Assembly (NCBI RefSeq): GCF_000317305.3
Contig: NC_023036.2
Coordinates: 2,542,001-2,606,000 of the forward strand
Direction of reading: 5' to 3'
Source of the DNA: Mycolicibacterium neoaurum VKM Ac-1815D
GTDB taxonomy: Bacteria; Actinomycetota; Actinomycetes; Mycobacteriales; Mycobacteriaceae
DNA: 64,000 nucleotides
In this document: positions 30,834-39,500 of the stretch, in pieces
Position numbering within the stretch: the stretch's first letter is position 1
How the letters are laid out: every line of letters starts with the position of its first letter
Position numbers and translations under genes: made by a program
Notes under the pieces: generated by a model
Seen by the model: only the letters and a program-made list of their open reading frames with translations
What the model was told of the DNA's origin: nothing
Databases searched by the model: none

Positions 30834-33011
30834 TCACACGGACGTTTGAAATCGACGAATTAAATCGATTTCAAATGAATGCAAATTTTCGTCCGTGGGA
30901 GCGAAAGTCTTGACTGCTGCTAGCAATGAGTCAAGAGTTTCGTCAGGATTTCCTTCACTGTTAAACACTCGGCTTAATAACTCTGCCGGCATTCCGTACT
31001 CTTCCAGCGCGAGATAGTAAGGCGGTAAAAAAGCCGACTCTACCCGGCTTATGTATGCCGTGTAATTGCATCGATCGAGTCCCCGCCTAACTTGGATCTC
31101 TCCGACTATTCGATCCAGTGCGCTTATTAGCGTCGGCAGATGATGTGTTAACCAAAACCTTGTGAAAGCAAAAGCTAGCTCTATACGATCGTCGAGCGTC
31201 TCGTTCGTCCGCCACCATTTTTCATCGCTACCAACAAATTCCTGAATTAGCTCGCTCGTAGCGCCCGAAATAGATGCAGATTTAGCAGTGTAGAAAGTAA
31301 GTTGAGAAGCGGAGGTTGGCCCGTAGGCGCTAAATCCGGCGGGACGAAGAAACTCCCAGACCAGGTCCAAGATTTGTTGCAGCTGTTCATAACTTGGAAA
31401 CGGAGTTGACCAACTCAGGCTGATTAAAGCAGTGTTATCAAGACGGGTCAGATGGCGCGCCAGTGCGACCTGGCTGGCCGGGTCAATTCCTACGTTCTGC
31501 CGCAAAGTATGTTCTGAAATTACATCCTGATTTAATATCTCCGAAAGTCTTTGGCGACTTCGGTCCGATCGCTCTTCCTCGTCGACTGATATTAACAGTG
31601 AGTCCGGAGCCAAATCGCTTTGTGTCAATCCTGGAAAGTCTACGTCGGGCAGGGTGGGAGGTGGAGACTCGTGGAAGAGGTACACGGTACCAATGAAATG
31701 CTTAAACATCCGGCCTGCGCGGCCTCGGATGTTGGCAAAAGTAAAATAATCGTAGGCGCTATTCGCAATTTTTCGGTCAACAATGATCACTCGTTTGGCA
31801 CGTGTGTTGACACCTTCAATAAGCGAATTTGTGCATATCAATACGTTGAGTTTTCCGTCATTAAAACTTTCGACCATGAGTTGAGATAGCCATCGGGGGA
31901 GGCGGCCATGGTGGACGCCGATTCCTCTTTCGATTGCCGCTGGCAGTGACCAGTTGTGGTGATAGGTTTCGCGCAGCCATTCCGCGGCGTCCGGGAGTCC
32001 GGTCTGGGAATCGCGGGCATCAAATTCTTCCAGGATCCAAGACAAGACGCGCCGTGCGCGCTGGGGGCTTTGGCAGTAGATCAAAGTGGGTTCATCGGAC
32101 GCAGCGAGAATTTCAAGAATATTTGCCTTGCGCTCTTCGTCATTCTTCGGCCTCAACCGGATCGTGTCTGCCGCGACAGTCGAGTAATCCGTCCGGAAGA
32201 AGGCGGCCCGAACTTCCGCCGGCAGCAGGTTATCAATTGAGCTTATGCTCGGGCCGGCCATGTAGTACTGGGCGCCGCTCGCTAGCAGCTTTCGCAAGGC
32301 TTGGTTCAGGATTGCGGCTCGCGTACTAAGCTGCTCGCCACGCTCGTCACGTTCGCTCAACTTGTAAAACTCGTCGATGAAGAAAAAATCAATAGTGGGT
32401 AGGTTCTCAAAAGCTAAAAAGCGCTCTTGTGTAACGACCAACAGATTTCTATCGTCTAGAGTTTGGCTAGGGTGCGTTATTACCTTGTATGTCGAAAACC
32501 GGCTTAGTCGTCGGCGTGTTTCATCTATTAGTGCAATTGTCGGAACTATTATTACGATATTGCAGAATATGCCGATAGCAATGAGGGAGTCAATTATTAG
32601 ACTCTTGCCGAAGCTGGTGGGTGCAGACAAAATAACATTCTCACCATTTCTCAAACGGTGATAAATTTGAGCTTGCACCCGATGAAATATTACCTCATCC
32701 ATGCCTTCTGGTCGGTGCAACTCGAGGGCAAGCATATCGCGGAAGGCGGGCTTGTAATTTGAGTATGCCTCGATACCGGTGTCTGTAGAAATGTAGGGAA
32801 ACAGTCCGTGTTGCCGAGCCAGTGCCCACAGCATTGACTTTTCCTCATCGAAATCGGATATTCGATCCAATGCACGGATAACGAGGTCAGTCGACTGCTG
32901 GTCCTCATCCGTCTGCGATGTGAAAGCTGAGACCGCGGCTAATAGCTCAAAGGGGTCGTCGATGGTTTGCGACCGCAGACGTGCGGCTAGTTCCGCGTAG
33001 CTGCTTGCCAT
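30834..33011 (-). CDS. hamB: Hachiman-type defence helicase HamB
   Basis: This 725-residue superfamily 2 helicase has motif I 'SAPTSFGKSLIIDSL' (Lys about 136), Ia 'IVPTIALIDETRRRL', motif II 'FFFIDEFYKL' (Asp-Glu about 213-214), motif V 'CTNSLIEGVNTRAKRV' and motif VI 'ANIRGRAGRMFKHF' (about 427-440). An N-terminal helical region and a C-terminal all-alpha region flank the motor. Its partner gene upstream encodes a DUF1837 protein, the defining pair of Hachiman antiphage defence, in which the helicase senses DNA and controls the nuclease. The start ATG 33011 overlaps hamA by 25 bp. AT-rich codon use marks recent transfer. Without the partner it would be called only a DEAD/DEAH-like helicase. 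Confidence 0.8.
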   Translation of the reverse strand: MASSYAELAARLRSQTIDDPFELLAAVSAFTSQTDEDQQSTDLVIRALDRISDFDEEKSMLWALARQHGLFPYISTDTGIEAYSNYKPAFRDMLALELHRPEGMDEVIFHRVQAQIYHRLRNGENVILSAPTSFGKSLIIDSLIAIGIFCNIVIIVPTIALIDETRRRLSRFSTYKVITHPSQTLDDRNLLVVTQERFLAFENLPTIDFFFIDEFYKLSERDERGEQLSTRAAILNQALRKLLASGAQYYMAGPSISSIDNLLPAEVRAAFFRTDYSTVAADTIRLRPKNDEERKANILEILAASDEPTLIYCQSPQRARRVLSWILEEFDARDSQTGLPDAAEWLRETYHHNWSLPAAIERGIGVHHGRLPRWLSQLMVESFNDGKLNVLICTNSLIEGVNTRAKRVIIVDRKIANSAYDYFTFANIRGRAGRMFKHFIGTVYLFHESPPPTLPDVDFPGLTQSDLAPDSLLISVDEEERSDRSRQRLSEILNQDVISEHTLRQNVGIDPASQVALARHLTRLDNTALISLSWSTPFPSYEQLQQILDLVWEFLRPAGFSAYGPTSASQLTFYTAKSASISGATSELIQEFVGSDEKWWRTNETLDDRIELAFAFTRFWLTHHLPTLISALDRIVGEIQVRRGLDRCNYTAYISRVESAFLPPYYLALEEYGMPAELLSRVFNSEGNPDETLDSLLAAVKTFAPTDENLHSFEIDLIRRFQTSV

Positions 33012-33871
33012 CCTTTGAGCCTCTCGTCGAAATCATCGATCAATGCTTTCTTTGTGGCCATGGGTAACAGAATCAAGTGAACCACTACTGAACGCGGCAA
33101 CGTGGCGTTGCCGAGTTTTTTTCGAAAGCTTTCCCACTCTGCTCTTAGCTCTTCTTGAATGGCAGTTTTATATTCTGCAGAAAATGAAGTGTGATTTGTC
33201 GTAGTTGGACTGTCAAATGTTATGAATACCGGAACAACCACGCTCTCAAACACAGTGTCAAGGGAGACCGTGCGGTCCAGAAGTGCTTTAACTTCTTCTT
33301 TGTACGCCCAGCCGGCAGGAATTTTATCGCAGATTACGCCGAACTCGGCCCGCAAATAGTCCGCCTGGAGATGTTCTTTGAGTTCTGCAATAATGGCGTA
33401 CATGGCTGAGGAGCTGTCAGTGTAAAATTTTGACTCACCCAACCACAATTGTAACTTCTTGCCGCTGTTTGGCTCGGGCTCAACTATGTGGACCGCGTCA
33501 AACCCTTTCACGGTATCGTTGGTCGCGTCCTTAAAATACATACGCGATATTACTTTTTGAGTCTTCATGAAACGACGCAAGATTATGTGTAAAAGCAGCT
33601 CGCCAATTTCTCCGCGTCGCTCGTAGTCCGTTGTTTTGTAGATTCGAGCTAGAGCTTTACCGACTTGGTCTAGCGCGTTGGCGTACCCGACCCCGCTTAG
33701 CTCTGCGGGGGTCAATACCCAATCAAGCGCCCAGCCGAGCAGGTCGAGGGAGAGCTGAGAGCAACGCCAACAACCGTCTTCGTAGCCAGCACACACCCCA
33801 AGGAGATGCACTGCGTCGTGCGGCTCGGTCACAACGACTTCGAGAATCGAGTCGGGAAGCGTTTGAGTCAC
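32987..33871 (-). CDS. hamA: Hachiman-type defence effector HamA (DUF1837 nuclease-like)
   Basis: This 294-residue protein has the DUF1837 core. 'YERRGEIGELLLHIILRRFM' (residues 83-102) is followed by 'VKGFDAVHIVEP' (Asp about 125) and 'LQLWLGESKFYTD' (Glu-x-Lys about 146-148). Together these give the E ... D ... ExK layout of PD-(D/E)XK nucleases, all apparently intact. In Hachiman, HamA is the effector that cuts DNA when HamB signals. The GTG start at 33871 lies first in the operon and overlaps hamB. GC content is much lower than in the core genes. Identification rests on motif recognition plus the adjacent helicase; a profile search would settle it. Confidence 0.78.
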   Translation of the reverse strand: MTQTLPDSILEVVVTEPHDAVHLLGVCAGYEDGCWRCSQLSLDLLGWALDWVLTPAELSGVGYANALDQVGKALARIYKTTDYERRGEIGELLLHIILRRFMKTQKVISRMYFKDATNDTVKGFDAVHIVEPEPNSGKKLQLWLGESKFYTDSSSAMYAIIAELKEHLQADYLRAEFGVICDKIPAGWAYKEEVKALLDRTVSLDTVFESVVVPVFITFDSPTTTNHTSFSAEYKTAIQEELRAEWESFRKKLGNATLPRSVVVHLILLPMATKKALIDDFDERLKGWQAATRN

Positions 33872-34357
33872 GGCATATCAACCCATGGTTTGCGGTGCAC
33901 GGTCGACCTGCTAGTCACTCGAATCCTTGTTGCTTAAGCAATGCTTGTGGGGCGAATGCACCCGTGTTCGTACCAACGGCGTCAGTATTGCATCCCCGAA
34001 TCGCTATTACTCGTATGCCGCGCTTAGTTTGATGACGCGCCACCTTCCGGTTGAGCCGGCCGGGGGGCTACTGGGACGTGTTGATTCGCGGATTGTTCCG
34101 TATTGCATCGGCTCGAATGCCTCGGCGATGGCCTTCGGGAGTGGCTGGCGCATTGGAACTGCTCGCCGCGACCGGCCTGGCCGTGGTTGGCAAAAGGTCG
34201 GTGGCGTGCTGAGCGTTGACCCGCAGATCCGTCAGGGGGTCGGCATTAGAGAGCCGCCAACTTCCGTGGAGATCAACACATTGCGGAAGCGTCAGTTCAC
34301 GTTCAGTTCACGGGCTGGCGATCGAACGCCTGTCAGGCGTCGTGAGCAGGCCAAACT
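33872..34357. other. Region between hamA and attR
   Basis: About 486 bp with no convincing gene; a plus-strand frame running into the tRNA is an artefact. It contains the right arm-type site (34292-34313), a loose inverted repeat CTTCCG/CGGAAG (34261-34289) and a short CGCC/GGCG hairpin (34328-34340). It should hold the hamA promoter, unless hamAB are read from the tRNA operon. Confidence 0.5.
34292..34313 (+). repeat. Arm-type integrase site, right copy
   Basis: This is an exact 22-bp copy of 24599-24620 (tandem TCAGTTCACG units) lying 45 bp inside attR. The same orientation at both ends fits attP arm sites split by integration. Confidence 0.7.
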
Positions 34358-34405
34358 GTGGTGCGCGATACTGGGATTGAACCAGTGACCTCTTCCGTGT
34401 CAGGG
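34358..34405 (-). repeat. attR: 48-bp repeat completing tRNA-Val
   Basis: Identical to 24453-24500. It supplies the 3' end of the intact tRNA-Val gene, so integration left the tRNA functional. Confidence 0.9.
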
Positions 34406-34433
34406 AAGCGCTCTCCCGCTGAGCTAATCGCGC
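34359..34433 (-). tRNA. tRNA-Val (anticodon GAC)
   Basis: A 75-nt cloverleaf including an encoded CCA: acceptor GCGCGAT/ATCGCGC, D-arm GCTC/GAGC, anticodon arm CTTCC-CTGACAC-GGAAG with anticodon GAC, and T-arm ACTGG-TTCAATC-CCAGT. It is the last of three tRNA genes in a minus-strand operon and the integration site of the 9.9-kb element. Its 3' 47 nt are repeated at attL. Confidence 0.97.
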
Positions 34434-34446
34434 CGGGGGTCGAACT

Positions 34447-34520
34447 TGGAGGTGGAGACGGGAATCGAACCCGTGTGCACGGCTTTGCAGGCCGTTGCCT
34501 CACCACTCGGCCACTCCACC
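34447..34520 (-). tRNA. tRNA-Cys (anticodon GCA)
   Basis: A 74-nt cloverleaf with acceptor GGTGGAG/CTCCACC, anticodon loop CTGCAAA (GCA), T-arm CGGG/CCCG around TTCGATT, and encoded CCA. Thirteen bases separate it from tRNA-Val; it is the middle member of the Gly-Cys-Val operon. Confidence 0.97.
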
Positions 34521-34547
34521 ATTGGGGTTGATGCCACTGCACCTTCG

Positions 34548-34620
34548 AGCGGATGACGGGATTCGAACCCGCGACCCTCACCTTGGCAAGGTGATGCGCT
34601 ACCAACTGCGCTACATCCGC
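34548..34620 (-). tRNA. tRNA-Gly (anticodon GCC)
   Basis: A 73-nt cloverleaf with acceptor GCGGATG/CATCCGC, anticodon arm TCACC-TTGCCAA-GGTGA (GCC) and T-arm CGGG/CCCG around TTCGAAT. CCA is not encoded. It is the first gene of the minus-strand tRNA operon. Confidence 0.97.
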
Positions 34621-34715
34621 GTGCTCCGAGTGAGATCGTCACCCGGTGCGGATCAGAACATTAGTCCAACCCCACGCGTAACCACAAATCACTCGAAACA
34701 TGCAGGCAATCAGTC

Positions 34716-35132
34716 CTAAAACACCTGGTAAACCTGGCGTGAGATCGAGAAGCCGTGTCCGCCGTCGCCCTCCCGGCACGACATCGCGCTCTCGGTGCTG
34801 GTGCAACTGAGCGCTCCGCGCGTGATCGTCTGGCCGTATCCCAGGACGTCGGCTCCGCCCAGCGTCGTATCCCCAGCACAGACGAACGTCGCAGGCTCGC
34901 CGACAGCCATCTGCAAGCCCTGACCGTAATCAAACTCACAGTCGGCCGGTCGGGCCGGCGGTGCCCAATCCCGCTCGGAGATATCGCAGCGCACATAGTC
35001 CACATCCAGCACGCACCCGACGTTGCCGCTCGGCGAGCGGAAGTGCGTCAGGTCCTGCGCGACGGCCGGAGCCGCCCACACGATCGTCGCGGCACCGGTG
35101 AAGGCAAGCGCGACCGCCACCCGAATGATCAT
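34716..35132 (-). CDS. Secreted DUF6636-type protein
   Basis: This is an exported 138-residue protein with the signal peptide 'IIRVAVALAFTGAATIVWAA' and cleavage near 'PAVAQD'. The mature domain has 'FRSPSGNVGCVLDVDYVRCD', 'PADCEFDYGQGLQM', 'PATFVCAGDTTLG' and 'ALSCTSTESAMSCREGDGG', with six Cys residues probably forming three disulfides, and ends 'HGFSISRQVYQVF'. This is the pattern of the mycobacterial DUF6636 family, function unknown. It lies beside the tRNA operon, co-directional with the alcohol dehydrogenase gene 22 bp upstream. Confidence 0.82.
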   Translation of the reverse strand: MIIRVAVALAFTGAATIVWAAPAVAQDLTHFRSPSGNVGCVLDVDYVRCDISERDWAPPARPADCEFDYGQGLQMAVGEPATFVCAGDTTLGGADVLGYGQTITRGALSCTSTESAMSCREGDGGHGFSISRQVYQVF

Positions 35133-35154
35133 GGCGCAAATCTAACGCCCCAGG

Positions 35155-36168
35155 TCAGACCGTGAGCACCATTCGGTAGCGGGCCTTGCCGGTATCCATC
35201 GCCGTATACGCCTCGGCCGCCTGTGCCAGCGGCAGCTCCTGGATGCGGGCCCGCACCCCGGACTGCACCGCGAACTTCATGGTGTCCTCGACATCGCGCG
35301 CGGTCCCCGACGGATGCCCGGTGATGCTTACCCCGGGCGTGATCAGCTGCAGCGGGCTCACCGGCAGAGGATCGGGCGTCACCCCGACCACAATCAGCTC
35401 ACCGCGGGGGAGCAGCCCGCCGACGGTATCGGCCATCGCCTGGGAGTTGGCCGCCGTGGCCAGCACCACCTGGACCCCGCCGAGCCCCTGCAGCGCCTCG
35501 CTGACATCACCGGCCCTGGAGTCGATGTAGTGATGCGCCCCGAGGTCGAGGGCGTCCTGCTTCTTGTCGGCCCCACGCGCGATGGCGACGGTCTCGAAGC
35601 CCATCGCCCTGGCGAACTGCACGCCCAGATGCCCTAGGCCGCCGACGCCGAGCACGGCCACCCGGTCACCGGGCTTGGCGCGGGTCTCGCGCAATCCGTG
35701 GAACACCGTGACACCCGCACACGCCATCGGGGCGGCCTCGGCGAAGGACAGGCCCTCGGGAATCCGGGCGAGCGCGCTCGCCGGCGCCGTCACCGATTCG
35801 GCATAACCGCCGGGGTAGTGCCAGCTGGGAATCTGGCCGTTCTCGCAGTGGATGAAATCGCCCTTGCGGCACTGGGTGCAGTGCCCACAGTTGCCGCCGA
35901 ACCAGCCGACGGCCACCCGGTCGCCCACCGCGAACTCCTGCACGCCGTCGCCGATCTCGGCGATGGTGCCCGCGATCTCGTGGCCCGGCGTCAGCGGCCA
36001 GCTCAGCCCGGGGAAACCGCCGTTGACGAAGGCGTGGTCGGTGCCGCAGACCCCGCAGGCCGCTACCGCGATACGGACGTGGTCGCGGCCCGGCGACGTG
36101 GTCTCGACATCGGTGAGTTCCAGCGGCGCTCCGGCCGATGCGACATGTACCGCTTGATGACGTGCCAT
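35155..36168 (-). CDS. Zinc-dependent alcohol dehydrogenase
   Basis: This 337-residue medium-chain dehydrogenase/reductase has catalytic zinc ligands in 'VAACGVCGTDHAF' (Cys) and 'TPGHEIAGTIAEIG' (His-Glu). The structural zinc set is 'GNCGHCTQCRKGDFIHCENG', four Cys, intact. NAD(P) binds at 'VAVLGVGGLGHLGVQFAR' (G-x-G-x-x-G). The alcohol substrate is unknown; the layout fits AdhA/AdhP-type enzymes. ATG 36168 (MARHQAVHV) follows GAGGAGCGAGG. A palindrome 38 bp upstream suggests repressor control. Confidence 0.92.
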   Translation of the reverse strand: MARHQAVHVASAGAPLELTDVETTSPGRDHVRIAVAACGVCGTDHAFVNGGFPGLSWPLTPGHEIAGTIAEIGDGVQEFAVGDRVAVGWFGGNCGHCTQCRKGDFIHCENGQIPSWHYPGGYAESVTAPASALARIPEGLSFAEAAPMACAGVTVFHGLRETRAKPGDRVAVLGVGGLGHLGVQFARAMGFETVAIARGADKKQDALDLGAHHYIDSRAGDVSEALQGLGGVQVVLATAANSQAMADTVGGLLPRGELIVVGVTPDPLPVSPLQLITPGVSITGHPSGTARDVEDTMKFAVQSGVRARIQELPLAQAAEAYTAMDTGKARYRMVLTV

Positions 36169-36205
36169 CTCGTTCCTCGCTCCTCGGTGGTGGTGTCATA
36201 TACAT

Positions 36206-36219
36206 ACCCACGCATGGGT
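36206..36219 (-). promoter_or_regulatory. Palindrome upstream of the alcohol dehydrogenase gene
   Basis: ACCCA-CGCA-TGGGT is a 5-bp dyad next to TATGTATATG, a plausible -10 region on the minus strand. It could be the operator of a local regulator, but no regulator gene is adjacent. Confidence 0.4.
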
Positions 36220-36314
36220 CATTCGAGAGCACGGATTCGCCGAAAATCGCGCCACCGTGACCAGCGGATTCCAGCTGGCAGGTAAGTGCGTGCTAGTCTT
36301 CGTCCTCGTTCCCC

Positions 36315-36386
36315 GGTCTCGTAGCTCAGGGGGAGAGCGTCCGCCTCACACGCGGAAGGTCACTGGTTCGATCCCAGTCGGGACCA
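36315..36386 (+). tRNA. tRNA-Val (anticodon CAC)
   Basis: A 72-nt cloverleaf with acceptor GGTCTCG/CGGGACC (one G-U), anticodon arm TCCGC-CTCACAC-GCGGA (CAC) and T-arm ACTGG-TTCGATC-CCAGT. CCA is not encoded. TAGTCT at 36294-36299 is a good -10 box 15 bases upstream. Confidence 0.97.
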
Positions 36387-36391
36387 CAACA

Positions 36392-36413
36392 ATGCCGCCC
36401 GTATGGGCGGCAT
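36392..36413 (+). terminator. Intrinsic terminator of tRNA-Val(CAC)
   Basis: ATGCCGCCC and GGGCGGCAT form a perfect 9-bp stem with a GTAT loop, followed by TTTGCTT, five bases after the tRNA. Confidence 0.9.
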
Positions 36414-36546
36414 TTTGCTTGAGTCAGTAGCGAGCTTCAGCAAAGGCCGGACTCCGCCATCGGCCGTTCATTCATCAATTCACCTCGCGGTGGGCCTTTC
36501 GAGCGCGCATGCTGATAATTGACGCTTCCGACAAAGTGGGGGTGCC

Positions 36547-39500
36547 ATGACGCTACGTGCACGTTCGGCGACGATCCTGGTCGTCTTCGCGGTGGCCTAT
36601 GCGCTGGCCATCGCCGCAGGACGTGCGACTCGGCTGGTCGGTGGTGAGGTGGCACTGGCGTGGCCCGCGGCCGCGGTGGCAATCATGTGGCTGCTCGTGG
36701 TGCAGCGCCGTGGACCGGTGGAACGAGGTGTCCACCTCACGACCCTGGCGATCGTCACCTTCGCCACCAATCTGGCCACCGGGGCGCCGCTGGGACTGGC
36801 CGCCTGGTTCGTTCTGGTCAACCTCGTCCTCGCGGTGGTCACCGTCCGCTTGCTGCAGTGGCGGGGCACCGCGGCGACGCTGTGCGACCCGGCGGATCTG
36901 GCGCACTTGGTCGTGGCGGTGATCGGCGGCGCGAGTTGCGCGGCTGTGCTGGCCACGGTGTACCTCTACGCGAACGGCGATACTCGGATCTGGGAGACAT
37001 TCGCCCTGTTTCTCGTCCGGAACGGAACATCTGCGCTGCTCGGGGTGTCGATCTGGCTGAGGTTGCGCAATGTGCAGTGGCTGCGCCCGAGGTTCACCGT
37101 AGGAAAGGCCGTTGAAGCGGTGGCCGTTACAGCGGCGGTGACTGTGGTGTTCGTCTGGACGTTCTGGGTCAACACCGGTGCGTCACTGGCATTCCTGAGT
37201 CTGGTTCCGGCGATGTGGCTGGCACTGCGCTACAGCACCACGGTGAACACGGTGTTCCTCGCGCTGGCCGGCACCTGGATCATCTACGCGACGCTGTCGC
37301 ATCGGGGAGGGTTCGCGCTTGCCGAGGCGGAGACCCGCGCGCTGCTGGCGCAGACGACGGTGTGCACGCTGACCATCGTGACGCTGGCGCTGTCGCTGTA
37401 CCGAGATTCCCGGGCGCGACTCATCACGCAATTGGAAGCTGCACGTGACCGGGCGGACCGTGACTCGCAGATGCTGGGCGCCGTCCTGGACAGTATCCAT
37501 GACGGCGTGGTCGTGGTTGCTCCGGATGGAACGGTGGTGCTGGAGAACGCTCGGGCAGGCGAGTCGAATCTGGTAACGGAGGTGCTCTCCGCTGTCGAGT
37601 TATCGGATCCGGCCGGCAGCGAAAGCGATGACACCGCAAGGCGAGACGTCATCGTCGCTTCCCATGACGCCCGGGTGATCGAGGTGACTGCGTCGCCGAT
37701 GGCAGACCTGCCCCGACACAAGGTCATCGCGTTCCGAGACGTGACCGACGAACGCAAAAACGCGGACGCCCTGCGGGAGGCGCGCGATCTGTTCGCCAGC
37801 GTCTTGCAGGCCGCGTCAGAACAGGCGATCATCGGCACGGACCCCGCTGGCCGGGTCACAGTGTTCAACAACGGAGCCGAGCGACTGCTCGGCTGGGCCC
37901 GTGCGGAGATGGTGGGTCGTTCGCTGCTGACCATCCACCACATGCCCGAGGTCCGTTCCCGTGCAGCAGAGTTGGACATCCCCGCGGGTTTCGAGGTGCT
38001 CACCCACCGGGTCTCGCCGGGCCATGCCGAAGTTCGCGAGTGGACATACGTCAAACGTGATGGTGCTTCCATCCGCGTCAACCTGGCGGTATCGCAGATG
38101 TCCGACCCCGACGGTGCGTGCTCCGGGTACATCGGTGTCGCCACGGACATCACCGAGCGGGCAGCCGCCGAGCAGGCACTGGCCGAGAGTGAAGAGCGAT
38201 TCAGGCTCGCCTTCGACACCGCACCCATGGGGATGTTCCTGTTCGACGCGGCAACGGGATCCGCTGGACGAATCACTCGGTGCAACCAGGCGATGGCGAA
38301 TCTGCTCGGGCGGCGGGTGGACGAGATACCAGGAATGCTCGTCACCGATCTCTGTGACTGTGAGGAAGATTCGTGTTCTGAGAGTCTGGGGCAACTGCGC
38401 GAGCTTCTGGTCGGCGACCGATTCGAAGCCGAGATTGCCCTGCGTCGAGCAGACGGTTGTGTCGAATGGGGTTCGGCGTCGGCGTCGGTCATCGCTGCCG
38501 GCGGAGCAGTACCGTACGGCATCTGCATGGTCGAGCACATCACCGCGCGGAAACAGGCCGAGGCCACTCTGCAGCACATGGTTTCGCATGATCAGTTGAC
38601 GGGTCTGGCCAACCGCGCATTTTTGGTGGACCGCGTGGAGCAGGCACTATCCGACGCAGGACGCGACGGGGTCGGCACCGTCGGGATGATCTTCCTGGAC
38701 CTCGACGGCTTCAAGGCGGTCAACGACACCTGGGGTCACGGCGAGGGCGACGACGTTCTGACGGTGGTGGCTCAGCGGATCCAGTCGGTGATCAGGGCGG
38801 GTGACACCGCGGCGCGATTGGGCGGGGATGAGTTCGCGGTGCTGTGCCCCGATATTGCCGACCCCGGCGTGGTGCAGCGGGTGGCAGAACGTATTCGCAC
38901 CGAGGTCAGCCGGCCGATACAACTGTCCACTGGGCACATCGTCGATCAATTGTCGGTCAGTGCGGGTGTGACGCTCTCGCAACCGGATTCCACGGCAGAG
39001 ACGCTCTTGCGGAGAGCGGACGAGTTGATGTACTCGTCCAAGCGCAGCGGCAAGAACAGCATCACGTTGGGAGGCCAGTTCGACACGACGACCGTGATGT
39101 TTGCATCGCAACTGATCTCGGAGTTGGAGCGTGCTGTCCGGCTCGGGGAGCTGGTCGTGCACTTTCAGCCGATCGTCGACTTGGCTACGGGTCGCTGCGC
39201 GGCAATGGAGGCCTTACTGCGGTGGCAACACCCGGAACAGGGTCTCTTGCTGCCTGACAGGTTTCTCGATGTCGCGGAGAACTCGCCCCACATGCCGGCG
39301 ATCGGACGCTTCGTGTTGCACGAGGCGTGTCGCCAGGCCGCCCAGTGGACCGAATCCCTGGCGTCGGCGGCCATCCACGTCAATGTGTCCGGACGCCAGC
39401 TCGAAGTCAGCGATCTGTACTCCGATGTCACCAATGCGTTGAAAAGCTCGCAGCTGACTTCGGACAGGCTGGTGCTGGAGTTGACGGAAACCTACGCGGG

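Larger units (their letters stand above)
24453..34405. mobile_element. Integrative element in tRNA-Val(GAC), 9.9 kb
   Basis: The element is bounded by identical 48-bp direct repeats (24453-24500 and 34358-34405) that correspond to the 3' end of tRNA-Val. It carries a tyrosine integrase at the left end, an excisionase-like HTH protein, a replication-type ATPase gene, an XRE regulator and the hamAB defence operon; there are no capsid, terminase or conjugation genes. Composition shifts from core GC-rich to clearly AT-rich in hamAB. The M. tuberculosis prophage-like phiRv2 is, from memory, also in a tRNA-Val in this neighbourhood, so this is probably a shared integration hotspot. Confidence 0.88.

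Noticed and set aside
30834..33871. Restriction-modification system suggested by the controller-like XRE protein
   Set aside because: No methyltransferase gene is present; the DUF1837-like plus helicase pair fits Hachiman better.
33927..34388. 153-codon plus-strand frame running into tRNA-Val
   Set aside because: The C-terminus reads across the tRNA 3' end and the integrase arm site; it is antisense to a tRNA and has no domain.
24453..34405. CRISPR array or prophage
   Set aside because: No regularly spaced repeats are present, and no capsid, portal, terminase, tail or lysis genes were seen.
34333..34642. Minus-strand frames containing 'GSNPVIRS' and 'GSIPVSRTT'
   Set aside because: These are the usual spurious translations across tRNA genes (Val, Cys, Gly).
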